A stretch of 64,000 bases of DNA from Paraburkholderia aspalathi (GTDB taxonomy: Bacteria; Pseudomonadota; Gammaproteobacteria; Burkholderiales; Burkholderiaceae), in contig NZ_FPBH01000038.1 in assembly GCF_900116445.1 (NCBI RefSeq), forward strand, positions 1-64,000, read 5' to 3'. The notes beneath the pieces were generated by a model that worked only from the letters and a program-made list of their open reading frames with translations, was not told the origin of the DNA and made no database searches. The position numbers and the translations under genes are program-made. Positions 35,601 to 43,896 of the stretch are shown piece by piece; the stretch's first letter is position 1; each line of letters opens with the position of its first letter.

Positions 35601-35773
35601 ACCGTTTCTACGGCACGCTGACCGCCTGGGTGCATGAGCCGTATGCGGCGCATTACGAGTTCACGAGTGCGCTCTCGGTGCAGTTGCTGAAGTCGCTGGC
35701 GCCGGTGCTGCAGCCCTTGCTGCAAAATCCGCCGGCTAAAACGGCTGCGATAGCGAAAGTGGCCGCGCAATGA
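32693..35773 (+). CDS. large class A penicillin-binding protein
   Basis: The ATG at 32693 follows GGGAGAGCAGCC. 1026 residues: a short cytoplasmic head, one membrane anchor at about 21-42, a glycosyltransferase GT51 region with catalytic Glu175 (FIEDRYL) and Q212-TPGGSTLATQ, and a transpeptidase domain with all three motifs: S508-T-A-K511, S614-V-N616 and K935-T-G-T-G. It would polymerise and crosslink peptidoglycan in the periplasm. It is longer than usual, with added sequence between SVN and KTG, and is not near division or mur genes. Possibly a specialised or stress PBP. Confidence 0.85.
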   Translation: MNRPLIRLPLRATGTAPVRKWLKWGLAVGFVLALALAARFVQVEIETSRLQARYLSELTRDVGFSAESGPSHSIRFPQADKGPYDSRLGYALLPSFQKRLLERGFEISAQSRDSERMLSLADSGLFIPYAEKDQAGLQLFDGTGAPLFGAQYPGRVYDSFDSIPPLIVNSLLFIEDRYLLDPDQPNRNPAIDWGRFSHALVDQGARVFNRHQSTPGGSTLATQIEKFRHSAGGRTATPPEKLRQIASASVRAYLNGPQTMPARQQIVVHYLNSVPLAAQPGIGEINGIGDGLAAWYSRDFNDINRILKAPSTEENLAEQGVAFRQVLSLMIAQRAPSYFLHHGYAELERLTDSYLRLLASGGVISNPLRDAALSAQVDLRRAPEKMHNADSFVSRKAVTSMRSHLLAALGIPSFYELDRLDMQATGTLNNAVQQAVSERLAAAATRDGAKAAGLVGYEMLRASDDPSRIAYSFTLFERRDGANLVRVQTDSVNQPFDINSGARLNLGSTAKMRTVVTYLQIVSELHARYAPLSTAELKAVKYDPNDQLTRWALDYLAHTSNRSLQAMLDAAVERKYSASPGETFYTGGGAQTFNNFESDDNSRILTVHRAFQHSVNLVFVRLMRDIVHYEMVQTTGPSAQWLGDPAIRKMYLTRFADQESRVYMNRFYTKYHGKAPEQQLALLLLGVRKSPPKVATVLRSVAPDESNAWFNAKMRAVLKNTPAASILDDEDLANLYDKYAIDRFNLNDRGYISSVHPLELWTLNYLRAHPDATLDQIQNASRDVRLSTYSWLFKTRYHATQDRRIKRMVELRAYDAIGKSWQALGYPFATLTPSYAAAIGASGDRPAALAQLIGVIANNGNKVPTESLTQLDFAKNTPYETHFQRAAVAPQQQLSPEIAGVVRGLLRDVVLGGTAKRLAQGMTFPDGQTLEIYGKTGTGDQRFNVWARGARLIESRKVNRSATFVFVMGDRFYGTLTAWVHEPYAAHYEFTSALSVQLLKSLAPVLQPLLQNPPAKTAAIAKVAAQ

Positions 35774-35783
35774 GCAAGGGCGC

Positions 35784-37010
35784 CTAATAGCCGGCGTCCG
35801 TCGCCGGCTTAAGGAAGAGCTCGTGCACCGGTGCGAAATGCGCGTACAGCGGCAGAATTGCGCCGCCCATCGCTCGCGCATCGGCGCCGATGGTGCCCTC
35901 CAGCAGTTGCGGACGCACCATGCCTTCCCATTCGAAGCGATCGAGCACGCGCTCGGTTCGGCGGATGATTTCGCGGACCAGTTGCCGGTCGAGTTCGCCG
36001 TCGATCACCACCGCTTCCAGGTCGAGCAAGGCTGCCGCATTGGTCAATGCATTGGCGATCGCAGGACACGCCGTGTCGAGCCATTGTTCGGTCTGCCGCC
36101 ACAGTTCGGGCGACAACGCGCGATGATCGTGCGCGGCGGCGGGCGGCACGCCTGCATCGCTCAATAGCCGTTCCAGAACGAAACCCGATGCTGCATGTAG
36201 CAGTTGCCGCGCCGGTTTGCGCGCGCTGCCGTCCCGCAGCGGTATCGAGCCGACCGCACCAGCATTGTCGTGTGGCCCGGCATGCAAACGGCCGTCGATC
36301 ACCAGGCCGCCGCCGATAAACGTACCGACGAACAGATAGAGAAAATTGTGAATTCCGCGGCCCTGGCCCATCACGAGTTCGGCCGCGCAGGCGGCAGTGG
36401 TGTCTTTAGCGAACTCGACGGGCAAGCCCGTCATCGTCGCGATGCGACTACGCAAGTCGATCTCGTGCCACGCTTCCAGCGCGTCCTGCGGCGCGCCGAG
36501 AAAGTCGCGCCAGCCGCCGAGCCACAACGGCGCCGCCACGCCCACGCCAACCACTTTGTTCGCCTTTGCGCCGAGCGTCTGATTCACACGCGCCAGTTTG
36601 CTTTCGAGCGCGGGAAATAGTGTGCGCGGATCGGGATAGGCATAGTCGAATACATCGCGGCACACCACGTGGCCCGCGAAATCCATCGCCAGCACGTCGA
36701 GGCTGCGTCTGCCCACCTTGATGCCGATGGTGTACGCGCCATCCGCACGCAGTGCGATCGGCACCGACGGTTGACCGATGCGGCCGCGCACGCGCGCCTG
36801 CTTTTCGAGCAGGCCGTCGTCGATCAGACGGTCGACGATCATCGAGACGGTCTGCATCGACAGACGCGTGAGACGGCCCACATCGGCTTTCGGCAGCGGC
36901 CCATGCAACCGGATCGCCTGCAGGACGATCCGTTCGTTGAACTGCCGCATGCCGACCTGGTTCGAGCCGACCGTGCGTTTGAGAGGCGAACGTGTACCGG
37001 TGGTGTCCAT
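35784..37010 (-). CDS. ROK-family repressor of the sugar ABC operon
   Basis: 408 residues. The N-terminal winged helix (about 20-85) contains FNERIVLQAIRLHGPLPKAD and LTRLSMQTVSMIVDRLIDDG. The ROK fold follows, with YTIGIKVGRRSLDVLAMDFA, VVGVGVAAP and FLYLFVGTFIGGGLVIDGRL. The usual ROK zinc site (CxCGxxGC) is absent: after NAGAVGSIPLRDG there are no Cys. It starts 30 bases after frcA in the same operon, so it probably autoregulates the transporter genes by sensing the imported sugar. Confidence 0.82.
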   Translation of the reverse strand: MDTTGTRSPLKRTVGSNQVGMRQFNERIVLQAIRLHGPLPKADVGRLTRLSMQTVSMIVDRLIDDGLLEKQARVRGRIGQPSVPIALRADGAYTIGIKVGRRSLDVLAMDFAGHVVCRDVFDYAYPDPRTLFPALESKLARVNQTLGAKANKVVGVGVAAPLWLGGWRDFLGAPQDALEAWHEIDLRSRIATMTGLPVEFAKDTTAACAAELVMGQGRGIHNFLYLFVGTFIGGGLVIDGRLHAGPHDNAGAVGSIPLRDGSARKPARQLLHAASGFVLERLLSDAGVPPAAAHDHRALSPELWRQTEQWLDTACPAIANALTNAAALLDLEAVVIDGELDRQLVREIIRRTERVLDRFEWEGMVRPQLLEGTIGADARAMGGAILPLYAHFAPVHELFLKPATDAGY

Positions 37011-37040
37011 CGTCGTGTGCCCCTCAGCGGGATGCGTGCA

Positions 37041-37838
37041 TCATGCAATCGCCTTGACGTCCGCCTGCTTCGCGCCCGTCATGATCGCCACGGCCTCCGA
37101 CATGTGGATGTCTTTGGTATTGACCACCGCGGCACGCCTGCCGAGCCGCTGGATATGAATACGATCCGCGACTTCGAACACATGCGGCATGTTGTGGCTG
37201 ATCAGGATCACCGGCAGGCCGCGATCACGCACGCGGCGGATCAATTCGAGCACCATGTTGCCTTCCTTGACGCCGAGTGCGGCGGTGGGCTCGTCGAGAA
37301 TCACCACGTGCCGCGCGAACGCCGCGCTGCGCGCGACAGCCACGCCCTGACGCTGTCCGCCGGACAAGGTTTCGACCGCCTGGCGCATCGAGCGGATGCC
37401 GATCTGCAGATCCTTCATGTGCGCGGTGGCTTCGTCGAGCATGCGGCGCTTGTCGATCATCTTGAAGATCGAACCGCGCCAGCCCGGTTTGACGAGCTCA
37501 CGGGCGAGAAACAGGTTTTCGGCGATGCTCATGGCGGGCGCCACCGCGAGTTCCTGGTACACGGTTTCGATGCCTTGAGCGCGCGCATCCAGCGGGCTGC
37601 GGAATTTGACCGGCTTGCCGTCGAGCAGGATTTCGCCTTCATCGGGGATGGTGGCGCCGGACAGCGCCTTGATCAACGACGATTTGCCCGCGCCGTTGTC
37701 GCCGATCACGGCGAGGATCTCGCCGGGCAGCACTTCGAAATCGCAGCCGTCGAGCGCGGTGACGTTGCCGTAGCGTTTGATGAGTCCGCGCGCCTGCAGA
37801 ACGGGCATCACGGCAGAAGCGGAAGTAGGTGTCGACAT
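37041..37838 (-). CDS. frcA: sugar ABC transporter ATP-binding protein (FrcA-like)
   Basis: The ATG at 37838 has AAAGGAACCTGTC upstream. 265 residues: a single ABC domain, unlike the double-domain RbsA/XylG proteins. Walker A is GDNGAGKSS, the signature is LSGGQRQGVAVARS, Walker B is VVILDEPTAALGV, and the switch His is in LISHNMPHVFE. A single-domain ATPase next to a CUT2-type permease and binding protein matches the FrcBCA fructose/mannose/ribose importer of rhizobia. Energises uptake at the inner membrane. Order is frcB-frcC-frcA-ROK. Confidence 0.85.
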   Translation of the reverse strand: MSTPTSASAVMPVLQARGLIKRYGNVTALDGCDFEVLPGEILAVIGDNGAGKSSLIKALSGATIPDEGEILLDGKPVKFRSPLDARAQGIETVYQELAVAPAMSIAENLFLARELVKPGWRGSIFKMIDKRRMLDEATAHMKDLQIGIRSMRQAVETLSGGQRQGVAVARSAAFARHVVILDEPTAALGVKEGNMVLELIRRVRDRGLPVILISHNMPHVFEVADRIHIQRLGRRAAVVNTKDIHMSEAVAIMTGAKQADVKAIA

Positions 37839-37857
37839 GACAGGTTCCTTTGGGCGT

Positions 37858-38844
37858 TCAACCGCGACGATGGGAAAGTTTGTCCGCGGCAACCGCGAGA
37901 ATCACCAGCATGCCGGTGATCAACACCTGGTAGACCGAAGAGACACCGATTAGCGTCAGGCCATTACGAAACACGCCGACGATCAGCGCGCCGAGCAGCG
38001 TTCCGCTAATCGAGCCACGTCCGCCGAATAGACTCGTACCACCCAGCACCACCGCCGTAATACTGTCGAGGTTCTCGGTTTGCCCCGCCTGCGGATCGCC
38101 GACCCCGGTGCGCGAGACAGACAACAGCGCGGCGATGCCATAAATCGCACCGGCCAGCGTATACACGGTGAGCAGGATCTTTTGCGACGAGAGGCCCATC
38201 AGGCGCGCGGCTTCGGGGTTATTGCCGAGCGCGTACAGATGCCGGCCGGGCACGGTGTCACGCAAGACGAACCACGTCGCGCCATACATCAGCAACGTCA
38301 GCACCGTGCCGTAGGTGACATCCGCGGGGCCGAGTTTGAACGTGTTGCCGAGGAACATGATCGCGTCCGGCAGGTTCGAGACGCTCTCCGCGTTCGAATA
38401 GATCTGCGTGAGCGCGAATGCGATGTTCAGCGTACCGAGCGTGACGATGAAGGCGGGCAGTTTGATCCGCGTGATCAGCACGCCGTTGAGCGCGCCGAAC
38501 AACGCGCTCGCGGCGATGCCGCACAGAATCGCGAGAACCGGCGGCACGCCGAGCGTGACCGCGAATTTGGTCATGATGATCGAGCCGAACGCCATCACCA
38601 TCCCGCACGACAGATCGATCCCGCCTGTAAGCACGATCAGCGTCTGGCCGATGGCGATGACGGCGACCACCATCGTTTGCTGCAGGATCAGCGAGAGGTT
38701 CTGGAACGACAGGAAGCGGTTGCTCTGCGAAATGAAGAAGCCGCAGGCCAGCAGCAGGGCGATCAGCGGTCCGATTTCAGCGAGCGATGGCAAGCGGTCG
38801 GTGAAGGTGCGCGGGTGGCCGGCGGGCGCGGAAGGTGTCGACAT
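37858..38844 (-). CDS. frcC: sugar ABC transporter permease (FrcC-like)
   Basis: The ATG at 38844 (MSTPSAPAGHPRTF) has GAGGACACC upstream. 328 residues with eight to ten membrane segments. Family signatures are TGGIDLSCGMVMAFGSIIM, KLPAFIVTLGTLNIAFALTQ, YALGNNPEAARLMGLSSQKI and LGGTSLFGGRGSISGTLLGA. Belongs to the RbsC/XylH-type CUT2 permeases. Lies 19 bases before frcA and 162 bases after frcB. Confidence 0.88.
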   Translation of the reverse strand: MSTPSAPAGHPRTFTDRLPSLAEIGPLIALLLACGFFISQSNRFLSFQNLSLILQQTMVVAVIAIGQTLIVLTGGIDLSCGMVMAFGSIIMTKFAVTLGVPPVLAILCGIAASALFGALNGVLITRIKLPAFIVTLGTLNIAFALTQIYSNAESVSNLPDAIMFLGNTFKLGPADVTYGTVLTLLMYGATWFVLRDTVPGRHLYALGNNPEAARLMGLSSQKILLTVYTLAGAIYGIAALLSVSRTGVGDPQAGQTENLDSITAVVLGGTSLFGGRGSISGTLLGALIVGVFRNGLTLIGVSSVYQVLITGMLVILAVAADKLSHRRG

Positions 38845-39006
38845 GATAGGTGTCCTCGATGCATGAACGTGGCGGGCAGGCCACGTGGCAAATACGGAGA
38901 CCGGCCATCTGGTGGGCCGCCGATCCGCGGTGTACCCCGCGGCCGTCGGTTCAGTGGCTGGCAATCCGTGAGCGGCCCCACGAAGTGGGCCGCCATTCAG
39001 TGCGCG

Positions 39007-40011
39007 TTACTTGTTGCCCCAGCAGTTGTCGAGGCCGTACTTTGTATCCTTGCTGTCGACGCCGGACATCGGCTTGTCGGTGATCAGCGTCACGCCCGTG
39101 TCCTGATAGCCGGAGACCTTCTTGCCGGTCTTCGCATACTCGACACCCGCCGTCACGCCGAGCGAGGCCATCTTCAACGGATACTGCTGCGAGGTCGCGG
39201 CAATCGCACCGGCCTTCACATTGCGCACGCCTTCGCAGCCGCCGTCGATGGAAACGATCATCACGCTCTTGTCCTTGCCTGCTGCCTTGAGCGCGCGATA
39301 CGCACCCGCCGCAGCCGGTTCGTTGATCGTGTAGACCACGTTGATATCCGGCGATTTCTGCAGGCAATTTTCCATCGCCGTCTGGCCCTTCGACTGATCA
39401 CCGCGCGTGTCCTGGCTGCAGACGACCGACGGATCGCCTTCCTTCACACCGAAGCCTTCCAGGAAGCCGTTATGACGCAGCACGCCGACCGAGACGCCTG
39501 GCGCAAGATCGAGCGTGGCGATCTTCGCGGGCTTGCCGTTCATGGCGGCTTTCGCGTACTTGCCGATCAGCACGCCGGCCTTGAAGTTGTCGGTGGCGAA
39601 GAGGGCGTCCGTGGCGTCTTGCGGATCGGTCGGCGTGTCGAGCGCGACCACCATCACACCGGCGGCGCGCGCTTTCTTGATGCTCGGCACGATCGCCTTG
39701 GTGTCGCTCGGCGTGATCAGAATCGCTTTCGCGCCGGCCGTCATCATGTTTTCGATGGCGGTGACCTGGCTCGCGTTGTCGCCGTCGAACTTGCCGGCGG
39801 CGGTGAGCAGTTTGGCGCCGTCTTTCGATGCCGCTGCTTCAGCGCCCTGTTTCATCTTCACGAAGAACGGGTTGGTGTCGGTCTTGGTGATGAGGCCGAC
39901 GACAGGCTGGTCGGCCGCCTGGCTCGCGCTCGCACACCACACGGCCGATGCCGCGACGCACATCGACACGATTTTCCTGGCGACAGGATGCCTGCGGGAA
40001 TTCAGATTCAT
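39007..40011 (-). CDS. frcB: periplasmic sugar-binding protein (FrcB-like)
   Basis: 334 residues, with a strong start context (GGAGCGTCCC). Signal peptide about 1-32 ending SASQAAD. The mature protein is a type I periplasmic binding fold with VGLITKTDTNPFFVKMKQGA, ILITPSDTKAIVPSIKKARA and VVALDTPTDP, of the ribose/fructose-binding group. The two Cys near EGVRN and the C-terminus may form a disulfide. First and probably best-translated gene of the operon; a palindromic site lies upstream. Confidence 0.88.
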   Translation of the reverse strand: MNLNSRRHPVARKIVSMCVAASAVWCASASQAADQPVVGLITKTDTNPFFVKMKQGAEAAASKDGAKLLTAAGKFDGDNASQVTAIENMMTAGAKAILITPSDTKAIVPSIKKARAAGVMVVALDTPTDPQDATDALFATDNFKAGVLIGKYAKAAMNGKPAKIATLDLAPGVSVGVLRHNGFLEGFGVKEGDPSVVCSQDTRGDQSKGQTAMENCLQKSPDINVVYTINEPAAAGAYRALKAAGKDKSVMIVSIDGGCEGVRNVKAGAIAATSQQYPLKMASLGVTAGVEYAKTGKKVSGYQDTGVTLITDKPMSGVDSKDTKYGLDNCWGNK

Positions 40012-40148
40012 GGGACGCTCCTCCGGTTATTGGTCACGACGTTGTGAACTGCGGGTGATTGCACACGCGAACGCTGCGCGCTTGCCGCCTGCTTGCGATC
40101 TGGTTTCGAAGCTGATGCGATTCCAATGCAATGCGAAACTGGCTGCTT

Positions 40149-40167
40149 AAATCACTTTAGTTGATTT
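40149..40167. promoter_or_regulatory. palindromic operator candidate upstream of frcB
   Basis: AAATCACTTTAGTTGATTT: 6-base arms AAATCA / TGATTT around a 7-base spacer, 138 bases upstream of the frcB start. AT-rich spaced palindromes of this type are typical for ROK repressors, so the regulator at 35784 is the likely ligand (inference). Confidence 0.55.
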
Positions 40168-40480
40168 AGTACAGCAGGCGCGAGGACGCTCGTCAAGGAA
40201 GCGATCGGGAGGGGCGTCGACATGTCAAAGCGGCCGCCAGGGCGGCAGGCCTTACGTGACGGGGCTTTGCGGGAGTGGTGCGATGCAAGATCGAGCGCCG
40301 GTACTTCGGGAAAGTCCTGGCTCGATTGAAAGCTGGTTGAAATATTAATTGATGCGTGGCGACGGGTTTGACTGTCGTCGCGAAGGTATGAGGCGGCGGC
40401 CAGAAGCAGCGATTCTCAGCGGCGATGACTGCAGACTTTATCCACGCCGTGAGAATCGTAGCAAGCGTACCCGCAGGAAC
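40168..40480. other. intergenic stretch downstream of the YcgR gene
   Basis: No gene with start support. It contains part of the frcB upstream region and the 3' flank of the minus-strand YcgR gene; no clear terminator was found. Confidence 0.4.
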
Positions 40481-41257
40481 TCACCCTCGCGGCGTGAGCC
40501 TTTGACGCTTCGTTTCGAGTTGCGTGACAACGCGCTGCAAGATCCGTTCAGCCGGCCCCGGCGTCGTCACGAACTTGCAGCCGATCACGAAGCGCAGATC
40601 GCCCTTCGGCGTAGTCAATTGCCGCGGCGCGACGATTTCCAGATCGAGGAGAAGCGTGCCGAAGCTGCCGAGTTGCAGCGTGACGTCGCGCAATACGGTG
40701 CCGCTTTCAAGCGAGCCGAAACGTGCATCGGCAGTGTTCAACGCCACGCCACCCAATGAAAGATCCTGCAGTTCGAGCCTGAACGAACCGCCGTCCACAT
40801 ACGGCCCGCTAGCGATATACGGATCCAGCACGGGCGTTTGCACGCGGAAGAATTCGCGGCGCTGAACGTAATACAGGAGCGAAGGGAAAGCGGCCTCGAA
40901 AGCCGGGCGTCCTTCGAACATGATCGGGTCTGCGTTAAGCGTCGTGAACTCCGTGCGAATGCCGCCCGGCAAACTGCGAAAGATCAACTGGCGGGCAGAC
41001 GGCAGCGCGTAATTGTCCAACTGCGTACTGCCGGCGTCGAAGATAAAGCGCGCATTGCGCGAATCGACCTCGAGTATCTGCGTCACGATCTGGCGGCCGT
41101 TGAATTCCACCGTCACGAAGTCCTGTCCGGCCATCAGCTTGCGAAGACAAACTGCGATTTGCAAGGGATGGCGCTGCGCGAAGGTCGAGTCTGCGTCGGT
41201 GGTCTGTTCGGCGAGATCGGCGTCCAGCAGAAGAGCGGCATTCATTTGAGTATCCAT
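40481..41257 (-). CDS. ycgR: YcgR-type flagellar brake, c-di-GMP receptor
   Basis: 258 residues. The N-terminal YcgR domain (about 28-125) begins AQRHPLQIAVCLRKLMAGQD. The PilZ domain (about 128-245) carries both c-di-GMP motifs: R134-x3-R138 (RREFFR) and D165-LSLGG170. In enterobacteria YcgR bound to c-di-GMP acts on the flagellar motor to slow swimming. No flagellar genes adjoin here, which is common for this family. Transcribed alone. Confidence 0.87.
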   Translation of the reverse strand: MDTQMNAALLLDADLAEQTTDADSTFAQRHPLQIAVCLRKLMAGQDFVTVEFNGRQIVTQILEVDSRNARFIFDAGSTQLDNYALPSARQLIFRSLPGGIRTEFTTLNADPIMFEGRPAFEAAFPSLLYYVQRREFFRVQTPVLDPYIASGPYVDGGSFRLELQDLSLGGVALNTADARFGSLESGTVLRDVTLQLGSFGTLLLDLEIVAPRQLTTPKGDLRFVIGCKFVTTPGPAERILQRVVTQLETKRQRLTPRG

Positions 41258-41439
41258 GCTTGTTATGGCCTTGGCCTGGCCGGTTGGGGAGCGCGGGCGG
41301 CATGTAAGTCATGCCGGCGCTCAGCCTTTTCCTGCTTTATTGCAGGGACCGTGCCAACTGCATGGATGGACTGATTGAAACGGTGTTTTTGCCGTGGAAC
41401 CGCTTGATACGGGCGTTTGCGGACGGCGGCCCGGGAGTT

Positions 41440-41478
41440 GGGGACGACCGTAGCCAGGGTTCGCTACGTAACGTCCCC
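41440..41478 (-). terminator. two-part hairpin after the LacI gene
   Basis: GGGGACG and CGTCCCC form the outer stem, CGTAGC and GCTACG the inner stem, with loop CAGGGTTC. It begins 18 bases beyond the stop of the minus-strand LacI gene and 183 bases ahead of the ycgR start. No U tract. It may terminate the LacI transcript or act in the ycgR leader. Confidence 0.5.
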
Positions 41479-41496
41479 GATGTTGTTACGGCCACG

Positions 41497-42531
41497 TTAC
41501 CTCGGGCGCGGCACCCCAGTCGACGCGCGCACAACCAGTTTCGGCGCCGAGGAAATCCGCATCGGCACGCTTGCCGCTGGTTGATGACCTGCTTGCCCAT
41601 ACGACGATTCGATCAACTCGCGCAGCAGCGACACCGCCAGGTCGGCGACTTCGACAGTCGGCACGGCGACTGTGGTCAACGCGGGCCGCGATTCGCGCGC
41701 CAGTTGAATATCGGTAATGCCGATCACGGACAGATCACCCGGCACGTTCAGGCCAAGATCGGCGGCGGCGTGCATCGCGCCGAGCGCCGGCAGATCGTTG
41801 GTCGCGAAGATCGCGGTGAGTTTCGGATCGGCTTCCAGTAGCGCCCGCGCCGCGGCGTAGCCGCCTTGTATCGTATCGGGCGCATGCTTGACCTTTCCTT
41901 TCGGCGCGCCGGCCGAATGCAGCGCATCGACAAAACCTTCGTAACGAGCGGCGTGAATACCTGAAGCCTTGCTGCCGACAATCGCGCCGATCCGCCGGTG
42001 CCCGAGCGTCAGCAGATGCGTGCCGGCCAATTCGCCAGCCAGACGAAAATCGACCGCGACACATGGCAGCCCCGGCGGCTCATTGGGCCGTTCCCACATG
42101 CACAGCACGACGGGCGTGCCGCGTGATTCGGTCGTATGAAGGTCTGCAAAGTCCAGGTTCGCATTGGTGACGAGCACGCCTTCGGAAAGCGTCCCTGCGA
42201 TCTGGTCGAGATAGGCGCGCCCGGTCAGCGGATCTTCGTTCGTATTGCAGATGATCACGAAGTGGCCGCTGCTGCGCGCCGCGTGTTCGACCGCGAGCGC
42301 GAACTCCGGATAGAACGGATTGGCAATGCTCGACACCATCAACGCCAACGTCGGCGCGCGGCCCTCGGCGAGCGCGCGGGCGGCCAGATGCGGGCGGTAG
42401 CCGAGCGCGTCGACGGCGTCGAGCACCCGCTGCCGGGTGCTCGCGCCGACCCGGCCGCGATTGCGCAGCACGTTCGACACCGTGGCAGGGGTGACGCCGG
42501 CGTGACGCGCGACTTCGCTAAGGGTTGTCAT
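41497..42531 (-). CDS. LacI-family repressor of the beta-galactoside cluster
   Basis: 344 residues. The N-terminal HTH and hinge are TLSEVARHAGVTPATVSNVL, RNRGRVGASTRQRV, DALGYRPHLAARALAEGR. The type I periplasmic-binding-like core follows from about 60, with LMVSSIANPFYPEFALAVEH and AIFATNDLPALGAMHAAADL. It is divergent from the ATPase/beta-galactosidase/ABC operon. A perfect 16-base palindrome in the gap is a fitting operator, so repression relieved by a galactoside is likely. Confidence 0.88.
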   Translation of the reverse strand: MTTLSEVARHAGVTPATVSNVLRNRGRVGASTRQRVLDAVDALGYRPHLAARALAEGRAPTLALMVSSIANPFYPEFALAVEHAARSSGHFVIICNTNEDPLTGRAYLDQIAGTLSEGVLVTNANLDFADLHTTESRGTPVVLCMWERPNEPPGLPCVAVDFRLAGELAGTHLLTLGHRRIGAIVGSKASGIHAARYEGFVDALHSAGAPKGKVKHAPDTIQGGYAAARALLEADPKLTAIFATNDLPALGAMHAAADLGLNVPGDLSVIGITDIQLARESRPALTTVAVPTVEVADLAVSLLRELIESSYGQAGHQPAASVPMRISSAPKLVVRASTGVPRPR

Positions 42532-42674
42532 AATGCTTATTCAATATTTGGGATGGGTGTCCGACATTTGCATCACAGCCCAAGGCGCGGCACCATTTGC
42601 CGCACAGACAAAACGATATCGGAGACAGGTAAGGCCCCAACGATCGGTAGCGATCGATTTTTTTCGGCCCTACT

Positions 42675-42690
42675 GATTAAGCGCTTAATC
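42675..42690. promoter_or_regulatory. perfect LacI-type operator palindrome
   Basis: GATTAAGCGCTTAATC, a perfect 16-base palindrome with central CG as typical for LacI/GalR/PurR operators. It is 38 bases upstream of the ABC ATPase start and 144 bases from the lacI start, so one site could control both directions. Confidence 0.8.
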
Positions 42691-42727
42691 TCCGACGTCG
42701 AGCCGATTAAATCACGGAGTCGATGCG

Positions 42728-43885
42728 ATGGCGAGCATTTCATTGAGGGGCGTGCAGAAGGCGTATGGCGACGGCGCGCTAGTGATCCGCGATGTCGATC
42801 TGGAAATAGGCGAGAACGAGTTCTGCGTGTTTCTCGGTCCGTCCGGCTGCGGTAAATCCACCTTGCTGCGGATGATCGCCGGCCTCGAAGACGTGACCGA
42901 CGGCGACCTGTCGATCGCCGGCCGCCTCGTCAACGACGTCCCGGCGGCGCAACGCGGTGTGGCGATGGTGTTCCAGAGCTATGCGCTGTTTCCGCATATG
43001 ACCGTGTTCGAGAACATGGCCTTCGGCCTCAAGCTCGCTAAAACCCCCAGGGAAGAAATCGACCGCAAGGTGCGGGAAGCCGCGCGCATCCTGCAACTTG
43101 AGGCGCTGCTCGAGCGCCGGCCCAAAGCACTGTCCGGCGGCCAGCGGCAACGTGTGGCGATTGGCCGGGCCATCGTGCGCGAGCCGGGCGTGTTTCTGTT
43201 CGACGAACCGCTTTCCAATCTCGACGCGACGCTGCGCGGCCAGACCCGTATCGAAATCGCGCGGCTGCATAAGCAGTTCGCCAAAGCCAGCGTGGTGTAC
43301 GTCACGCACGACCAGATCGAAGCGATGACACTCGCCGACAAGATCGTGCTGCTGCATGCGGGCAAGGACACGGAGCGCTATGGCAGCATCGCGCAGATCG
43401 GCGCGCCGCTCGAGTTATATCACCGGCCGAAGAGCCGCTTCGTTGCCGGTTTTATCGGCTCGCCGCGGATGAATTTTTTGCCGGGGCGGGTGGCGTCGAT
43501 TGATCCGCAGGGCGTGGTTGTTACGCTCGATCACACTGATGAAAACGTGCGCGTGCCCGTCAGCGGCGATGGACTCCAGGCGGCGCAACCGGTCACGCTC
43601 GGCGTGCGCCCGGAACACCTCGAATTCATCGACGCGACAGCTTCTGACAACCCACAGGACGCCGTTCTGACCCGCACTGTATCCCTCGTCGAACAGCTCG
43701 GCGAGCACAGCTATGTCCACCTCGATCAGCCCGGCGGCGCCACGCTGATCGCCAAGGCGCCCGGCGACACACGCCTCGCGCCGGGCGACCGCGCGAGCTT
43801 GCGCGTCCCCAGCCGCGCTTGCCACTTGTTTACCGAAGACGGCTTTGCCGCCGCTTCGCTCGAATCCGTCGAACACTACGCATAG
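42728..43885 (+). CDS. sugar ABC transporter ATPase (MalK/UgpC type)
   Basis: 385 residues. Walker A GPSGCGKSTLL, signature LSGGQRQRVAIGRAIV, Walker B VFLFDEPLSNLDA, switch His in YVTHDQIEAMTLADK. The C-terminal TOBE/regulatory region (about 240-385) contains VAGFIGSPRMNFLPG and LGVRPEHLEF. Energises the CUT1-type permeases encoded at 47438 and 48441. It is unusual in lying first, separated from the other transporter genes by the beta-galactosidase gene; one transcript probably carries all five. Confidence 0.9.
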   Translation: MASISLRGVQKAYGDGALVIRDVDLEIGENEFCVFLGPSGCGKSTLLRMIAGLEDVTDGDLSIAGRLVNDVPAAQRGVAMVFQSYALFPHMTVFENMAFGLKLAKTPREEIDRKVREAARILQLEALLERRPKALSGGQRQRVAIGRAIVREPGVFLFDEPLSNLDATLRGQTRIEIARLHKQFAKASVVYVTHDQIEAMTLADKIVLLHAGKDTERYGSIAQIGAPLELYHRPKSRFVAGFIGSPRMNFLPGRVASIDPQGVVVTLDHTDENVRVPVSGDGLQAAQPVTLGVRPEHLEFIDATASDNPQDAVLTRTVSLVEQLGEHSYVHLDQPGGATLIAKAPGDTRLAPGDRASLRVPSRACHLFTEDGFAAASLESVEHYA

Positions 43886-43896
43886 AGGACATTCGG

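Noticed and set aside
38080..40047. 655-codon frame antisense to frcC and frcB
   Set aside because: Same GC-rich shadow effect; the minus-strand genes have full family matches.
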